DNA of 15,124 bases, taken from contig DNRP01000065.1 of the NCBI GenBank assembly GCA_003499955.1, forward strand, positions 466 through 15,589, written 5' to 3'. This stretch comes from Cyanobacteria bacterium UBA9971. GTDB lineage: Bacteria > Cyanobacteriota > Vampirovibrionia > Gastranaerophilales > UBA9971. Under the pieces are notes generated by a model, which had not been told where the DNA came from, did not search any database, and saw only the letters and a program-made list of their open reading frames with translations. The position numbers and the translations under genes are program-made. Positions 7,179-12,932 of this stretch are shown here, piece after piece. Position 1 is the stretch's first letter, and every line of letters begins with the position of its first letter.

Positions 7179-8462
7179 ATGAACAATCAAAAAAGATTTA
7201 ATAATATTGAAACTCAAAATTTTATGCCAAAACAGACACTAAAAAATAAATCGAATACAAATTATGCGTTTAAATGGACATCTATAGCTTTTCTCGTTTG
7301 TGTTGTTTTGTTTGGATTAATGTATCTGGCAGTAAATGCAGATAGCATCGGATTGCCGGGAGTTAGCAGGTTTATACGAAAATCACCAATGGCGCCTGCA
7401 TTTATGCCGTTTAGCGGAAAACAAAATATTCTTATTCTCGGCGTAGATTCAAACGGAAGTGAAACAGATCCTTTTAAAGGCACCCGAACAGATACGATTC
7501 TATTGGTAAGTATAGATAAATTCGGGAAATCTGTTAATGCGGTTTCTATCCCTAGAGACAGTAAAGTTTATATAGCTGACGGGCATGGCGTAGATAAAAT
7601 AAATGCTGCGCATGCTTATGGCGGACATGATGTTGCTATAAAAACCATACAACGCACATTTGGCGTGAATATCAATCATTATTTAATAATAAATTTTGCG
7701 GGGGTCAAGGATTTCGTAAAAGCACTTGGTGGAGTTCCCGTTAATGTTGAAAAAAGAATGCATTATACAGACAGAGCCGGCGGATTGTATATTAATTTAA
7801 GCCCCGGATATCAAGTGCTTGACGCTAAACAGGCAGAAGGCTATTTAAGATTCCGGCATGATGCTATCGGAGATATAGGCAGGATGAGAAGACAGCAATG
7901 GTTCATAAGAGGAGTTGTTGAAAAACTCAAATCTCCTGATGTAGTTGCAAAGATTCCTGCGATTATTCAGGCAATGAGCAAAAATGTAAGAACAGACATG
8001 AATGTCTATGAACTTGCTGGATTAGCAGCATTTTCCAAGCAAATAGATATGGATAATATTCAGACATCAACCCTTCCCGGCAAACCGTCAAACCATGGCT
8101 ATGTTAGTTATTGGATTCTTGAACCTCAAAAAGTACAAACCATAATTGACAGGCTTATTTATAGAGAAGAGCCTCAGCCTTTGAGTACAGAACCTCTTAC
8201 GGTTACGCTTCTTTATTCTAAAAAATACAGAGATCAAATCCCTGTAATAGAAGAAGTACTCAAAAAGCAAGGATTTGATATAAAATATTCTTCATCAAGC
8301 AAAAGTCCGCATACACAGATAATTGCGCATACAGAAAAAGCAGGATTTAACCCGATAATTAAGTTGAAATCCGAAATTCCTGAATTAAAAAAAGCTCAGT
8401 TTGTTTTGGATCCAGGCGAATATTCAGGTGACACAGATTACACAATAGTATTGGCGGATTAA
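7179..8462 (+). CDS. LytR-CpsA-Psr (LCP) family glycopolymer transferase with LytR_C tail
   Basis: The 427-residue protein is anchored by one N-terminal helix (about 34-53) after a short cytoplasmic tail; the rest lies outside the membrane. The LCP domain spans about 82-250: NILILGVDSN with Asp90, GTRTDTI with Arg103 and Asp105, SIPRD at 123-127, the INAAHAYGG motif from 141, and RFRHD at 224-228 followed by DIGRMRRQQ, whose arginines bind the lipid pyrophosphate. A C-terminal LytR_C-like domain fills about 340-427. LCP enzymes attach polyprenyl-linked glycopolymers to peptidoglycan or proteins. The start was taken as the first ATG; the ribosome binding site (CAGGGT) is weak. The next gene begins 1 nt after the stop, suggesting coupled translation. 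Confidence 0.93.
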   Translation: MNNQKRFNNIETQNFMPKQTLKNKSNTNYAFKWTSIAFLVCVVLFGLMYLAVNADSIGLPGVSRFIRKSPMAPAFMPFSGKQNILILGVDSNGSETDPFKGTRTDTILLVSIDKFGKSVNAVSIPRDSKVYIADGHGVDKINAAHAYGGHDVAIKTIQRTFGVNINHYLIINFAGVKDFVKALGGVPVNVEKRMHYTDRAGGLYINLSPGYQVLDAKQAEGYLRFRHDAIGDIGRMRRQQWFIRGVVEKLKSPDVVAKIPAIIQAMSKNVRTDMNVYELAGLAAFSKQIDMDNIQTSTLPGKPSNHGYVSYWILEPQKVQTIIDRLIYREEPQPLSTEPLTVTLLYSKKYRDQIPVIEEVLKKQGFDIKYSSSSKSPHTQIIAHTEKAGFNPIIKLKSEIPELKKAQFVLDPGEYSGDTDYTIVLAD

Positions 8463-8463
8463 T

Positions 8464-8760
8464 ATGAGTATATTTGAAGCATTAATGTTGATTTGTTTTG
8501 GTGCAAGCTGGCCTTTCTCTGTTATAAAAGCTTATAAAACTAAAAGTGCCAAAGGCAAAAGCTGTTTATTTCTTGTATTGGTAGTTTTTGGCTATAGTTT
8601 TGGCGTTGTTCACAAAATAGTATACAATTATGATTTTGTAATTTATTTATATGCTTTTAATGGAATAATGGCTTTTTGGGATTTGATGTTATATTTCAAA
8701 TACAAAAAACTTGATGACGCAATAAATTTAGAGAATAATAACCAAATTAATGAAGCATAA
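8464..8760 (+). CDS. Small three-helix membrane protein, PQ-loop/SemiSWEET-like
   Basis: The 98-residue protein has three predicted helices (about 3-20, 33-52 and 59-79) and a polar tail. The first helix runs into WPFSVIKAYKTKSAKGKS, which resembles the PQ-loop pattern (Pro in the helix, then Lys-Thr-Lys-Ser and Gly-Lys-Ser) of SemiSWEET sugar transporters, although the Gln of the name motif is missing. SemiSWEETs work as dimers of three-helix units, and the length fits. The substrate is unknown. The start lies 1 nt past the LCP stop, and there is no strong ribosome binding site of its own, so it probably depends on coupling to the LCP gene. A link between envelope glycopolymer attachment and small-molecule passage is only an inference from position. 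Confidence 0.7.
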   Translation: MSIFEALMLICFGASWPFSVIKAYKTKSAKGKSCLFLVLVVFGYSFGVVHKIVYNYDFVIYLYAFNGIMAFWDLMLYFKYKKLDDAINLENNNQINEA

Positions 8761-8820
8761 CAGAAAAGGCACGTTATGAATCAGCAATTTATCCCCAAAA
8801 ATATCAGCTTTTTACGATTT

Positions 8821-9072
8821 TTATCCGGGTCCTATAAATCTGTGATTTGGTTTATCTGTATTCTTTTCAATGTTTTTCAGAAGCCCAAGCATTTTTTGCT
8901 GATTAACTAAAACCTGAACTTCGAATGATAGTTCTTCTGTTTTAGGTGCATCAAAAGGAGGGTCAGAATTTGGAAAATCTTTATATCCACCTCCCAAAAA
9001 AGCTATAGACTTTGTTTTTTGCAGACATGTTTGTGGGTTTACAACACCCATACTGCTAATTCCGTTCATCAT
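8821..9072 (-). CDS. Small hypothetical protein (83 aa)
   Basis: I do not recognise this protein. It starts with two methionines (MMNGISSMGVVNPQ); the outer ATG is preceded by AGGAG at about 8 nt, a good ribosome binding site and the main evidence for coding. The middle has a Gly-Gly-Gly turn and a Pro/Asp-rich linker (about 33-45). The last third is a probable amphipathic helix (VLVNQQKMLGLLKNIEKN) and a basic end. There is no signal peptide, membrane helix or metal motif; a single Cys is at 16. It is convergent with the PQ-loop gene and lies downstream of the aminopeptidase gene on the same strand, but with its own 96-bp upstream gap. Confidence 0.6.
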   Translation of the reverse strand: MMNGISSMGVVNPQTCLQKTKSIAFLGGGYKDFPNSDPPFDAPKTEELSFEVQVLVNQQKMLGLLKNIEKNTDKPNHRFIGPG

Positions 9073-9168
9073 AATTTTTCTCCTATCTTATAAGTTATGT
9101 ATTACAAATTTTTATTTCTAAATTTATAAAACATGTGAAGGAAAAAAATTGCCATGATTTTTAAAATA

Positions 9169-9984
9169 TTATTTTGATAAAGTTGCGGTTAAAAATTGTA
9201 AAAGCTTATAAACTTCTTCATAATTGTCAGATTCATAAATAATAGCTGTATCGGAAATTCTTTTCAGGCAGGGCAAAAGCTCCGCAATATCAGCCATTTT
9301 TCTGTCAACAAAATCCAGTTCAAGCTTATAAGGCGCATTTTGGCTATATAATTCCAAGCTTTCCAAGTTTTTCATTATTTGAGAAGCTTTTTCGCTTAAA
9401 TCTTGAATTAAATCATCTTCTGGGCGGCAAATCGCAGCCGTTGTAGAAATTGCTTTTTTGACACAGACAGTATTTACTGTTTTAAGAGATTCTTTTGCCT
9501 GCTCACAGGCGGCATAATCACCTGTAATTAAGGCGACAGGGACTTTTTTAATACCTGCATACACCGCATTAAGTTCAATTTCTCCGACAGAAACATCGTT
9601 AAGTTTAACATTTTTATAAATGGTTGAAAAAGTATGGGCTAAAACACCTTTTTCTGACCCCGCTCTTGCGTGATATCCTGTAAAAAACACACAGTCATAG
9701 CTTTCATCAAGCCCTGTAAGCATAGAAACAGGTTTCGGCTTTCCTGTGATAAGTTCAATTTTTGAATTTAACTCTGAAAGAGTGAGATTATCCATGCTGC
9801 CATGCGCGTCATTTAAAGTTATATGTTCTACCCCGGCATTAATAAGTGCTTCTATAAGACAATTCAGCTCTTTATGCTGTTGTTTTTGCGCGTATTTATA
9901 TCCTTCGTTCGTTGGCTCGGTTTGATGCGGATAAACCACACCATTAACCCCTTCTAAGTCCGCTGAAATATATATTTTAGACAT
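9169..9984 (-). CDS. dppA: M55-family D-aminopeptidase (DppA-like)
   Basis: The 271-residue protein matches the zinc D-aminopeptidase family M55, whose founder is Bacillus DppA. Zinc ligands fall where expected: Asp9 and Glu11 in SADLEGVNGV, His61 in NDAHG, His105 in GYHARAG and Glu135 in VGEIELNA. The catalytic His117 lies in LAHTFS. The founder releases N-terminal D-amino acids from D-Ala-containing peptides as a ring-shaped decamer, so a role in recycling wall-derived peptides is likely. No signal peptide is present, so it is cytoplasmic. The length is usual. Its ATG overlaps the last 8 nt of the 79-residue ORF upstream, implying one transcript and coupled translation. No dipeptide permease genes (as in the Bacillus dpp operon) are nearby. 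Confidence 0.93.
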   Translation of the reverse strand: MSKIYISADLEGVNGVVYPHQTEPTNEGYKYAQKQQHKELNCLIEALINAGVEHITLNDAHGSMDNLTLSELNSKIELITGKPKPVSMLTGLDESYDCVFFTGYHARAGSEKGVLAHTFSTIYKNVKLNDVSVGEIELNAVYAGIKKVPVALITGDYAACEQAKESLKTVNTVCVKKAISTTAAICRPEDDLIQDLSEKASQIMKNLESLELYSQNAPYKLELDFVDRKMADIAELLPCLKRISDTAIIYESDNYEEVYKLLQFLTATLSK

Positions 9985-10216
9985 TTACAAAAAGCTTTCT
10001 TCCTACTATATTCTGTTTTCCATTATAATAGCCCGCAAAATAGCCTCCTTGAACGGGGGTGTTCTTGCCATAAAGAGTCTGCCGTTTATTTTGAACTGTT
10101 ATAAAAGGTGTTGCAAAAGGATTTTCTTGCAAAACAGGCTTTGATACAGTTTGTATTTGCTGCATTGTTTGTGGCTGAAGAGCCTTATTTATAAAGCTAA
10201 CTACGTTATTAAACAT
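9977..10216 (-). CDS. Small hypothetical protein (79 aa) overlapping dppA
   Basis: I cannot assign this protein to a named family. The N-terminal half is Gln/Val/Pro-rich and looks disordered (about 12-40). The C-terminal half is compact and aromatic: GGYFAGYYNGKQNIVGRKLF near the end looks like a folded beta-type motif. There is no membrane helix or signal peptide. Coding support comes from a GAGGGA ribosome binding site about 4 nt before the ATG at 10216, and from the 8-nt ATGTCTAA overlap with dppA, which is typical of a real operon. A TATAAT hexamer lies upstream on the minus strand without a good -35. The operon link makes a role alongside the aminopeptidase possible, but nothing in the sequence says what. 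Confidence 0.7.
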   Translation of the reverse strand: MFNNVVSFINKALQPQTMQQIQTVSKPVLQENPFATPFITVQNKRQTLYGKNTPVQGGYFAGYYNGKQNIVGRKLFVNV

Positions 10217-10340
10217 CTTCCCTCTCTAATTTATCCAGACTATTAAAATTTATTTTAATTATAAAAATCCAAAAGTCATTGTTTTTCACTATATATAAAT
10301 TAAATCGGAAGATTATTTTGAAAGTTTAGTTTCAAATAAA

Positions 10341-10367
10341 AAACTCATACTTTTTCAGTATGAGTTT
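10341..10367 (-). terminator. Rho-independent terminator of the Met/Gln-rich protein gene
   Basis: AAACTCATACT at 10341-10351 pairs perfectly with 10357-10367 over a 5-nt loop. On the minus strand the 11-bp stem is followed by a T-rich run (10340 downwards). It lies 25 nt past the stop codon of the gene at 10392-10952 and separates it from the dppA operon. Confidence 0.75.
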
Positions 10368-10391
10368 GAAGATTTTATGTCGAAATTTTAA

Positions 10392-10952
10392 TTAATCTGC
10401 GATAAGTGTTTCTTCAATTACAGTTTCTTGAGATTCAACAACATTTGTTTGGTTTCCTAATAATGTTGTTAATAATAGCATAACAAGTTGCAGCAGGAAT
10501 CCTTGATCATTGTTGTTTTGTGTAGAAGCTTGCTGTTGCATCATCATAGGCTGTTGAGCAAACATTTGTTGTTGCATCGGTTGCTGCATCATCATAGGTT
10601 GTTGAGTAAACATTTGCTGTTGCATCGGTTGCTGCATCATTATAGGCTGTTGAACAAACATTTGCTGTTGCATCGGTTGCTGCATCATCATAGGCTGTTG
10701 AGCAAACATTTGTTGTTGCATCGGTTGCTGCATATAATAATTATTAATAATCTGAACATTATTTGCAGGTTGTTGTTGTGCATAATTATTATAAACATTA
10801 TAGGTGTTGTAGTTATTAGAACTGGAAGTATATTGATTGAATCCAAAATTAACATTAGAATTCATTTGATTTAAGCTGGGATTGTACTGGTTAAAACTTT
10901 GATTAGACCCCATCATCATGGATGCAGGCATAGAATAAGCCCCGATTGACAT
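10392..10952 (-). CDS. Met/Gln-rich tandem-repeat protein lacking all basic residues
   Basis: The 186-residue protein is of unknown function and has no Lys, Arg, His, Trp or Cys. By count it has 44 Gln and 27 Met. The layout is a Ser/Met/Asn/Tyr-rich head (1-74); four 16-residue repeats at 75-138 of the form QQPMQQQMFxQQPMMM, with A, V, T, A at x; a short Gln/Asn linker; one hydrophobic segment at 151-166 (GFLLQLVMLLLTTLLG); and a short acidic tail. The head and repeats are prion-like in composition. The hydrophobic segment is barely long enough to cross a membrane and no signal peptide is visible, so the location is unclear. The ATG at 10952 has a strong GGAGGAG. A terminator follows. The partial protein at 14838 shares the plan and the upstream element. 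Confidence 0.85.
   Translation of the reverse strand: MSIGAYSMPASMMMGSNQSFNQYNPSLNQMNSNVNFGFNQYTSSSNNYNTYNVYNNYAQQQPANNVQIINNYYMQQPMQQQMFAQQPMMMQQPMQQQMFVQQPIMMQQPMQQQMFTQQPMMMQQPMQQQMFAQQPMMMQQQASTQNNNDQGFLLQLVMLLLTTLLGNQTNVVESQETVIEETLIAD
10537..10728. repeat. Four 48-bp tandem repeats inside the Met/Gln-rich gene
   Basis: Four head-to-tail 48-bp units start at 10537, 10585, 10633 and 10681. Units 1 and 4 are identical; unit 2 and unit 3 each differ from them at three positions. Each unit is 16 codons, so copy number can change without shifting the frame. Coding changes are confined to one variable residue (Ala/Val/Thr) and one Met-to-Ile. Confidence 0.95.
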
Positions 10953-11010
10953 AAAAACTCCTCCGATATAAATATTAATAAGACCCCATATTTAATATAT
11001 AATTTGTATT

Positions 11011-11048
11011 TGTTATTAATATAAAAATAATTTGTTTTTATAAAATTC
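11011..11048 (-). promoter_or_regulatory. Upstream element shared with the gene at 14838
   Basis: Read on the minus strand this segment ends TTATTTTTATATTAATAACA. It aligns without gaps to 14742-14779, with 24 of the last 28 positions identical, and its final A lies 58 nt before the start codon, exactly as at the other gene. TATAT followed by AATAACA could be a -10 region and discriminator, which would leave a leader of about 55 nt. I find no convincing -35. It could equally be an activator site. Confidence 0.45.
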
Positions 11049-11074
11049 AAAAAAATTTTTTTTTTTTACAATTG

Positions 11075-11102
11075 TTAACATTTGAAATTTATTCAATATA
11101 AA
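11075..11102 (+). promoter_or_regulatory. Putative promoter of folK-trpA
   Basis: TTAACA at 11075-11080 and TATAAA at 11097-11102 are 16 bp apart; each differs from the sigma-70 consensus at one position. The predicted start, near 11109, gives a leader of about 60 nt before the folK ATG. A run of 13 T at 11056-11068 lies just upstream and may act as an UP-like or bent region. Confidence 0.5.
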
Positions 11103-11169
11103 AATTTCATTGTAAATATTAGGAAAAAAATATAAAATAAGAAAAAGAGAATTATTGCAAAGGAAATAT

Positions 11170-11682
11170 ATGACGGTAGCTTATATAGGTGTAGGTTCAA
11201 ATATCGGAGATAGAATCGGTTATGTCCAACAAGCTCATTGTTTGTTGAATGATACAGACGGAATTCAAGTACTTGAAAGTTCAAGTCTTTATGAAACAGA
11301 ACCAGTCGGCTATAAAGAGCAGGAATGGTTTATAAATGCGGTTCTTAAAACAGAAACAATACTTTCACCCGAAGATTTTTTAAATCAGTGTTTTAGAATA
11401 GAAAAACAGCTCGGAAGAGTAAGACATCCTGAATTACCCAAAAATGGACCAAGAACTATTGATTTGGATATCTTATTCTATGATAATAAGATAATTAACA
11501 CAGAAATTATGGAAATTCCTCATCCAAGGATGCACCAGAGAGCTTATACACTTGTGCCTTTACTCGAATTGGACGAAGATATGATACATCCAGTATTTAA
11601 CAAAACTATTTCTGAACTGCATGAGAATTTAGAAGAACCGGAAGAAGTTTATTTATATGGCACAAGAGGAATTGATTTCTAA
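11170..11682 (+). CDS. folK: 2-amino-4-hydroxy-6-hydroxymethyldihydropteridine pyrophosphokinase
   Basis: The 170-residue cytoplasmic enzyme transfers pyrophosphate from ATP to the pterin alcohol in folate synthesis. HPPK landmarks are all present: AYIGVGSNIGDR at the start, SSLYETEPVGY with the substrate-binding aromatic and Pro, WFINAV, LGRVRHPELPKNGPRTIDLD carrying the family signature (Arg plus two metal-binding Asp), and IPHPRMHQRAYTLVPL. I chose the ATG at 11170, with AAAGGA about 6 nt upstream. A TTG at 11155 would also keep the frame, but it would precede that ribosome binding site and add five atypical residues. The 3' end overlaps trpA by 26 nt, so the two are co-transcribed. No folP or folB lies nearby, so folate genes are scattered. 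Confidence 0.96.
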   Translation: MTVAYIGVGSNIGDRIGYVQQAHCLLNDTDGIQVLESSSLYETEPVGYKEQEWFINAVLKTETILSPEDFLNQCFRIEKQLGRVRHPELPKNGPRTIDLDILFYDNKIINTEIMEIPHPRMHQRAYTLVPLLELDEDMIHPVFNKTISELHENLEEPEEVYLYGTRGIDF

Positions 11683-12460
11683 AATTCAAGATTCAATAAA
11701 TAAAAGCAGTAAAAAACCTGCTTTAATCCCTTTTATTGTTTCGGGTTATCCTGATTTTGAAACAACAAAAAGTCTTTTAAAATTGTTTGAAGAAAAAAAA
11801 GTTGCCGCTATCGAGCTTGGTATCCCTTTTTCTGATCCGCTTGCCGATGGGGTTGTAATTCAAAAAGCCTCAAAAATTTCGTTGGAAAACGGGACAAATA
11901 TCGATAAAATTTTTGAAATGCTCAAAGATCTTAAAGCAGATGATTTTTCTACGCCGATAATTTTATTTACTTATTACAACCCAGTTATGAGCTTTGGACA
12001 GGAAAATTTTATTGAAAAAGCGGCATCCTTAAATGTTTCAGGAGTTATAATTCCTGACTTGCCTTTAGAAGAATCTGAGGAGGTTTCTAAAACTTGCAGG
12101 GAAAATAATATTGATCTGATTATGCTTGTTTCTCCAACTTCCAATATGGAAAGAATAGAAAAAATTGCTAAAGCTTCAGCAGGGTTTATTTATCTGGTTT
12201 CTTCAACTGGGGTAACAGGTGTCAGGGAAAGTTTTTCCGCACAGCTTGGAAATATTTTGCGGAAAATAAAAAGTTTTACAAAAATTCCTGTTGCAGTTGG
12301 TTTTGGGATTTCAAAAGCAGAGCATATCAGGGAATTAAAAGAGCTTAATGCTGACGCGGCTATAATTGGCAGCGCAATCATAAAGCTTATTGACCAGTAC
12401 AAAGATGATAAAATTTTATTGATTGATAAAATGTCTGAATACCTCGACAGTTTGTATTAA
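11657..12460 (+). CDS. trpA: Tryptophan synthase alpha subunit
   Basis: The 267-residue TIM-barrel enzyme splits indole-3-glycerol phosphate into indole and glyceraldehyde 3-phosphate and passes indole to TrpB. The signature AAIELGIPFSDPLADG at 50-65 carries catalytic Glu53 and Asp64 (equivalents of Salmonella Glu49 and Asp60). GVIIPDLPLEE, the loop-6 region YLVSSTGVTGVR and the phosphate-binding GFGISKAEH and IIGSAII also match. The length is normal. The start ATG lies inside folK; GGAAGAAG about 9 nt upstream can serve as its ribosome binding site. No trpB, trpC or other trp gene is in the window, so the pathway is dispersed or trpA was moved next to folK. I see no attenuator-like leader. 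Confidence 0.97.
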   Translation: MAQEELISKIQDSINKSSKKPALIPFIVSGYPDFETTKSLLKLFEEKKVAAIELGIPFSDPLADGVVIQKASKISLENGTNIDKIFEMLKDLKADDFSTPIILFTYYNPVMSFGQENFIEKAASLNVSGVIIPDLPLEESEEVSKTCRENNIDLIMLVSPTSNMERIEKIAKASAGFIYLVSSTGVTGVRESFSAQLGNILRKIKSFTKIPVAVGFGISKAEHIRELKELNADAAIIGSAIIKLIDQYKDDKILLIDKMSEYLDSLY

Positions 12461-12476
12461 ATATGCTTAATCTATT

Positions 12477-12504
12477 TTGAATTAATAATAACGTGCTGTA
12501 TAAT
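12477..12504 (+). promoter_or_regulatory. Strong sigma-70-type promoter of the small membrane operon
   Basis: TTGAAT at 12477-12482, a 16-bp spacer, and a perfect TATAAT at 12499-12504. The predicted transcription start is about 12511, only 2-3 nt before the ATG at 12514, which would make the first reading frame effectively leaderless. Confidence 0.55.
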
Positions 12505-12513
12505 AAGCTTAAT

Positions 12514-12773
12514 ATGGCAAGTTCAGGTGTTATAGGGATAAAGAATTTTTATCAAAGCAAAAAGAAATAGATAGTTTAATAAATAAAAGAAGCAATTTAA
12601 CGGCAGTTGTTATTGTTATTGGTGGTGGCACTTTAAGTTTATTAGTTATGTTAAATAGTATTATAAAATGGATATTGTTTTTTATTGGTTCAATTGCATT
12701 TATTTTGTTTTTAAAAGGATTATCAAATATCGAAGAATTAATTGATAGAAAAATAAAGGAGTTAAAAAAATGA
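12514..12773 (+). pseudogene. Two-helix small membrane protein, apparently frameshifted
   Basis: An uninterrupted frame runs from about 12513 to TGA at 12771-12773 and reads like a real small membrane protein. It has a charged amphipathic segment (KEFLSKQKEIDSLINKRSNL), a helix (AVVIVIGGGTLSLLVML), a second helix (WILFFIGSIAFILFLKGL) and a charged end (NIEELIDRKIKELKK). The frame has no ATG, GTG or TTG start before an ATG at 12648, inside the first helix. An ATG at 12514, just after a consensus-like promoter, opens a different frame that stops at TAG 12568-12570. One extra base in the CAAAAAG run at 12558-12564, or a -1 slip there, would join the two into about 86 residues. So it is a decayed gene, an assembly indel, or a frameshift gene. 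Its TGA overlaps the next start (ATGA). Confidence 0.45.
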
Positions 12774-12883
12774 ATCTTTTTTATGAAATATCTACTTATG
12801 TTGGAATTTTAATTATTTTTGTAGGAATGATGTTTTTAGCCTATATATTGGGCTTTCGGCATCTCAAAGAAGATAATAAATAA
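12770..12883 (+). CDS. 37-residue single-helix membrane peptide
   Basis: The ORF starts ATG at 12770, preceded by AAAGGAG about 8 nt upstream, and ends TAA at 12881-12883. The peptide has a short polar start (MNLFYEIS), one clear transmembrane helix (about 10-28, YVGILIIFVGMMFLAYILG) and a charged tail (FRHLKEDNK), so probably N-out/C-in. Its ATG overlaps the TGA of the preceding frame as ATGA, a classic coupling arrangement, so the two were selected as an operon. A terminator begins five bases after the stop. The function is unknown: accessory subunit of a membrane complex, or a small toxin-like peptide, are both possible without further support. Confidence 0.6.
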   Translation: MNLFYEISTYVGILIIFVGMMFLAYILGFRHLKEDNK

Positions 12884-12887
12884 GCAT

Positions 12888-12923
12888 AAAAAAGAGGGAT
12901 GGTTTTAACCGTCCCTCTTTTTT
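12888..12923. terminator. Bidirectional rho-independent terminator
   Basis: AAAAAAGAGGGA at 12888-12899 pairs perfectly with 12912-12923; inside it GGTT (12901-12904) pairs with AACC (12907-12910) over a TT loop. Both strands end in a run of T, so it serves the small membrane operon from the left and pckA, whose stop codon is 9 bp away, from the right. Confidence 0.9.
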
Positions 12924-12932
12924 AAAATTAAC

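Noticed and set aside
8776..8910. 44-codon plus-strand frame after the PQ-loop gene
   Set aside because: It overlaps the 3' end of the minus-strand 83-residue gene, which has the better ribosome binding site; the product is a hydrophobic antisense reading.
10537..10728. CRISPR-like repeat array
   Set aside because: The repeats are contiguous with no spacers and preserve a coding frame.
10488..10874. 128-codon plus-strand Leu/His-rich frame
   Set aside because: It is the antisense reading of the 48-bp repeats; the minus strand has the ribosome binding site, terminator and shared upstream element.
11155..11169. TTG start for folK five codons upstream
   Set aside because: It would lie upstream of the AAAGGA site that fits the ATG at 11170, and FolK proteins normally begin right at the beta strand leading to GSNxGD.
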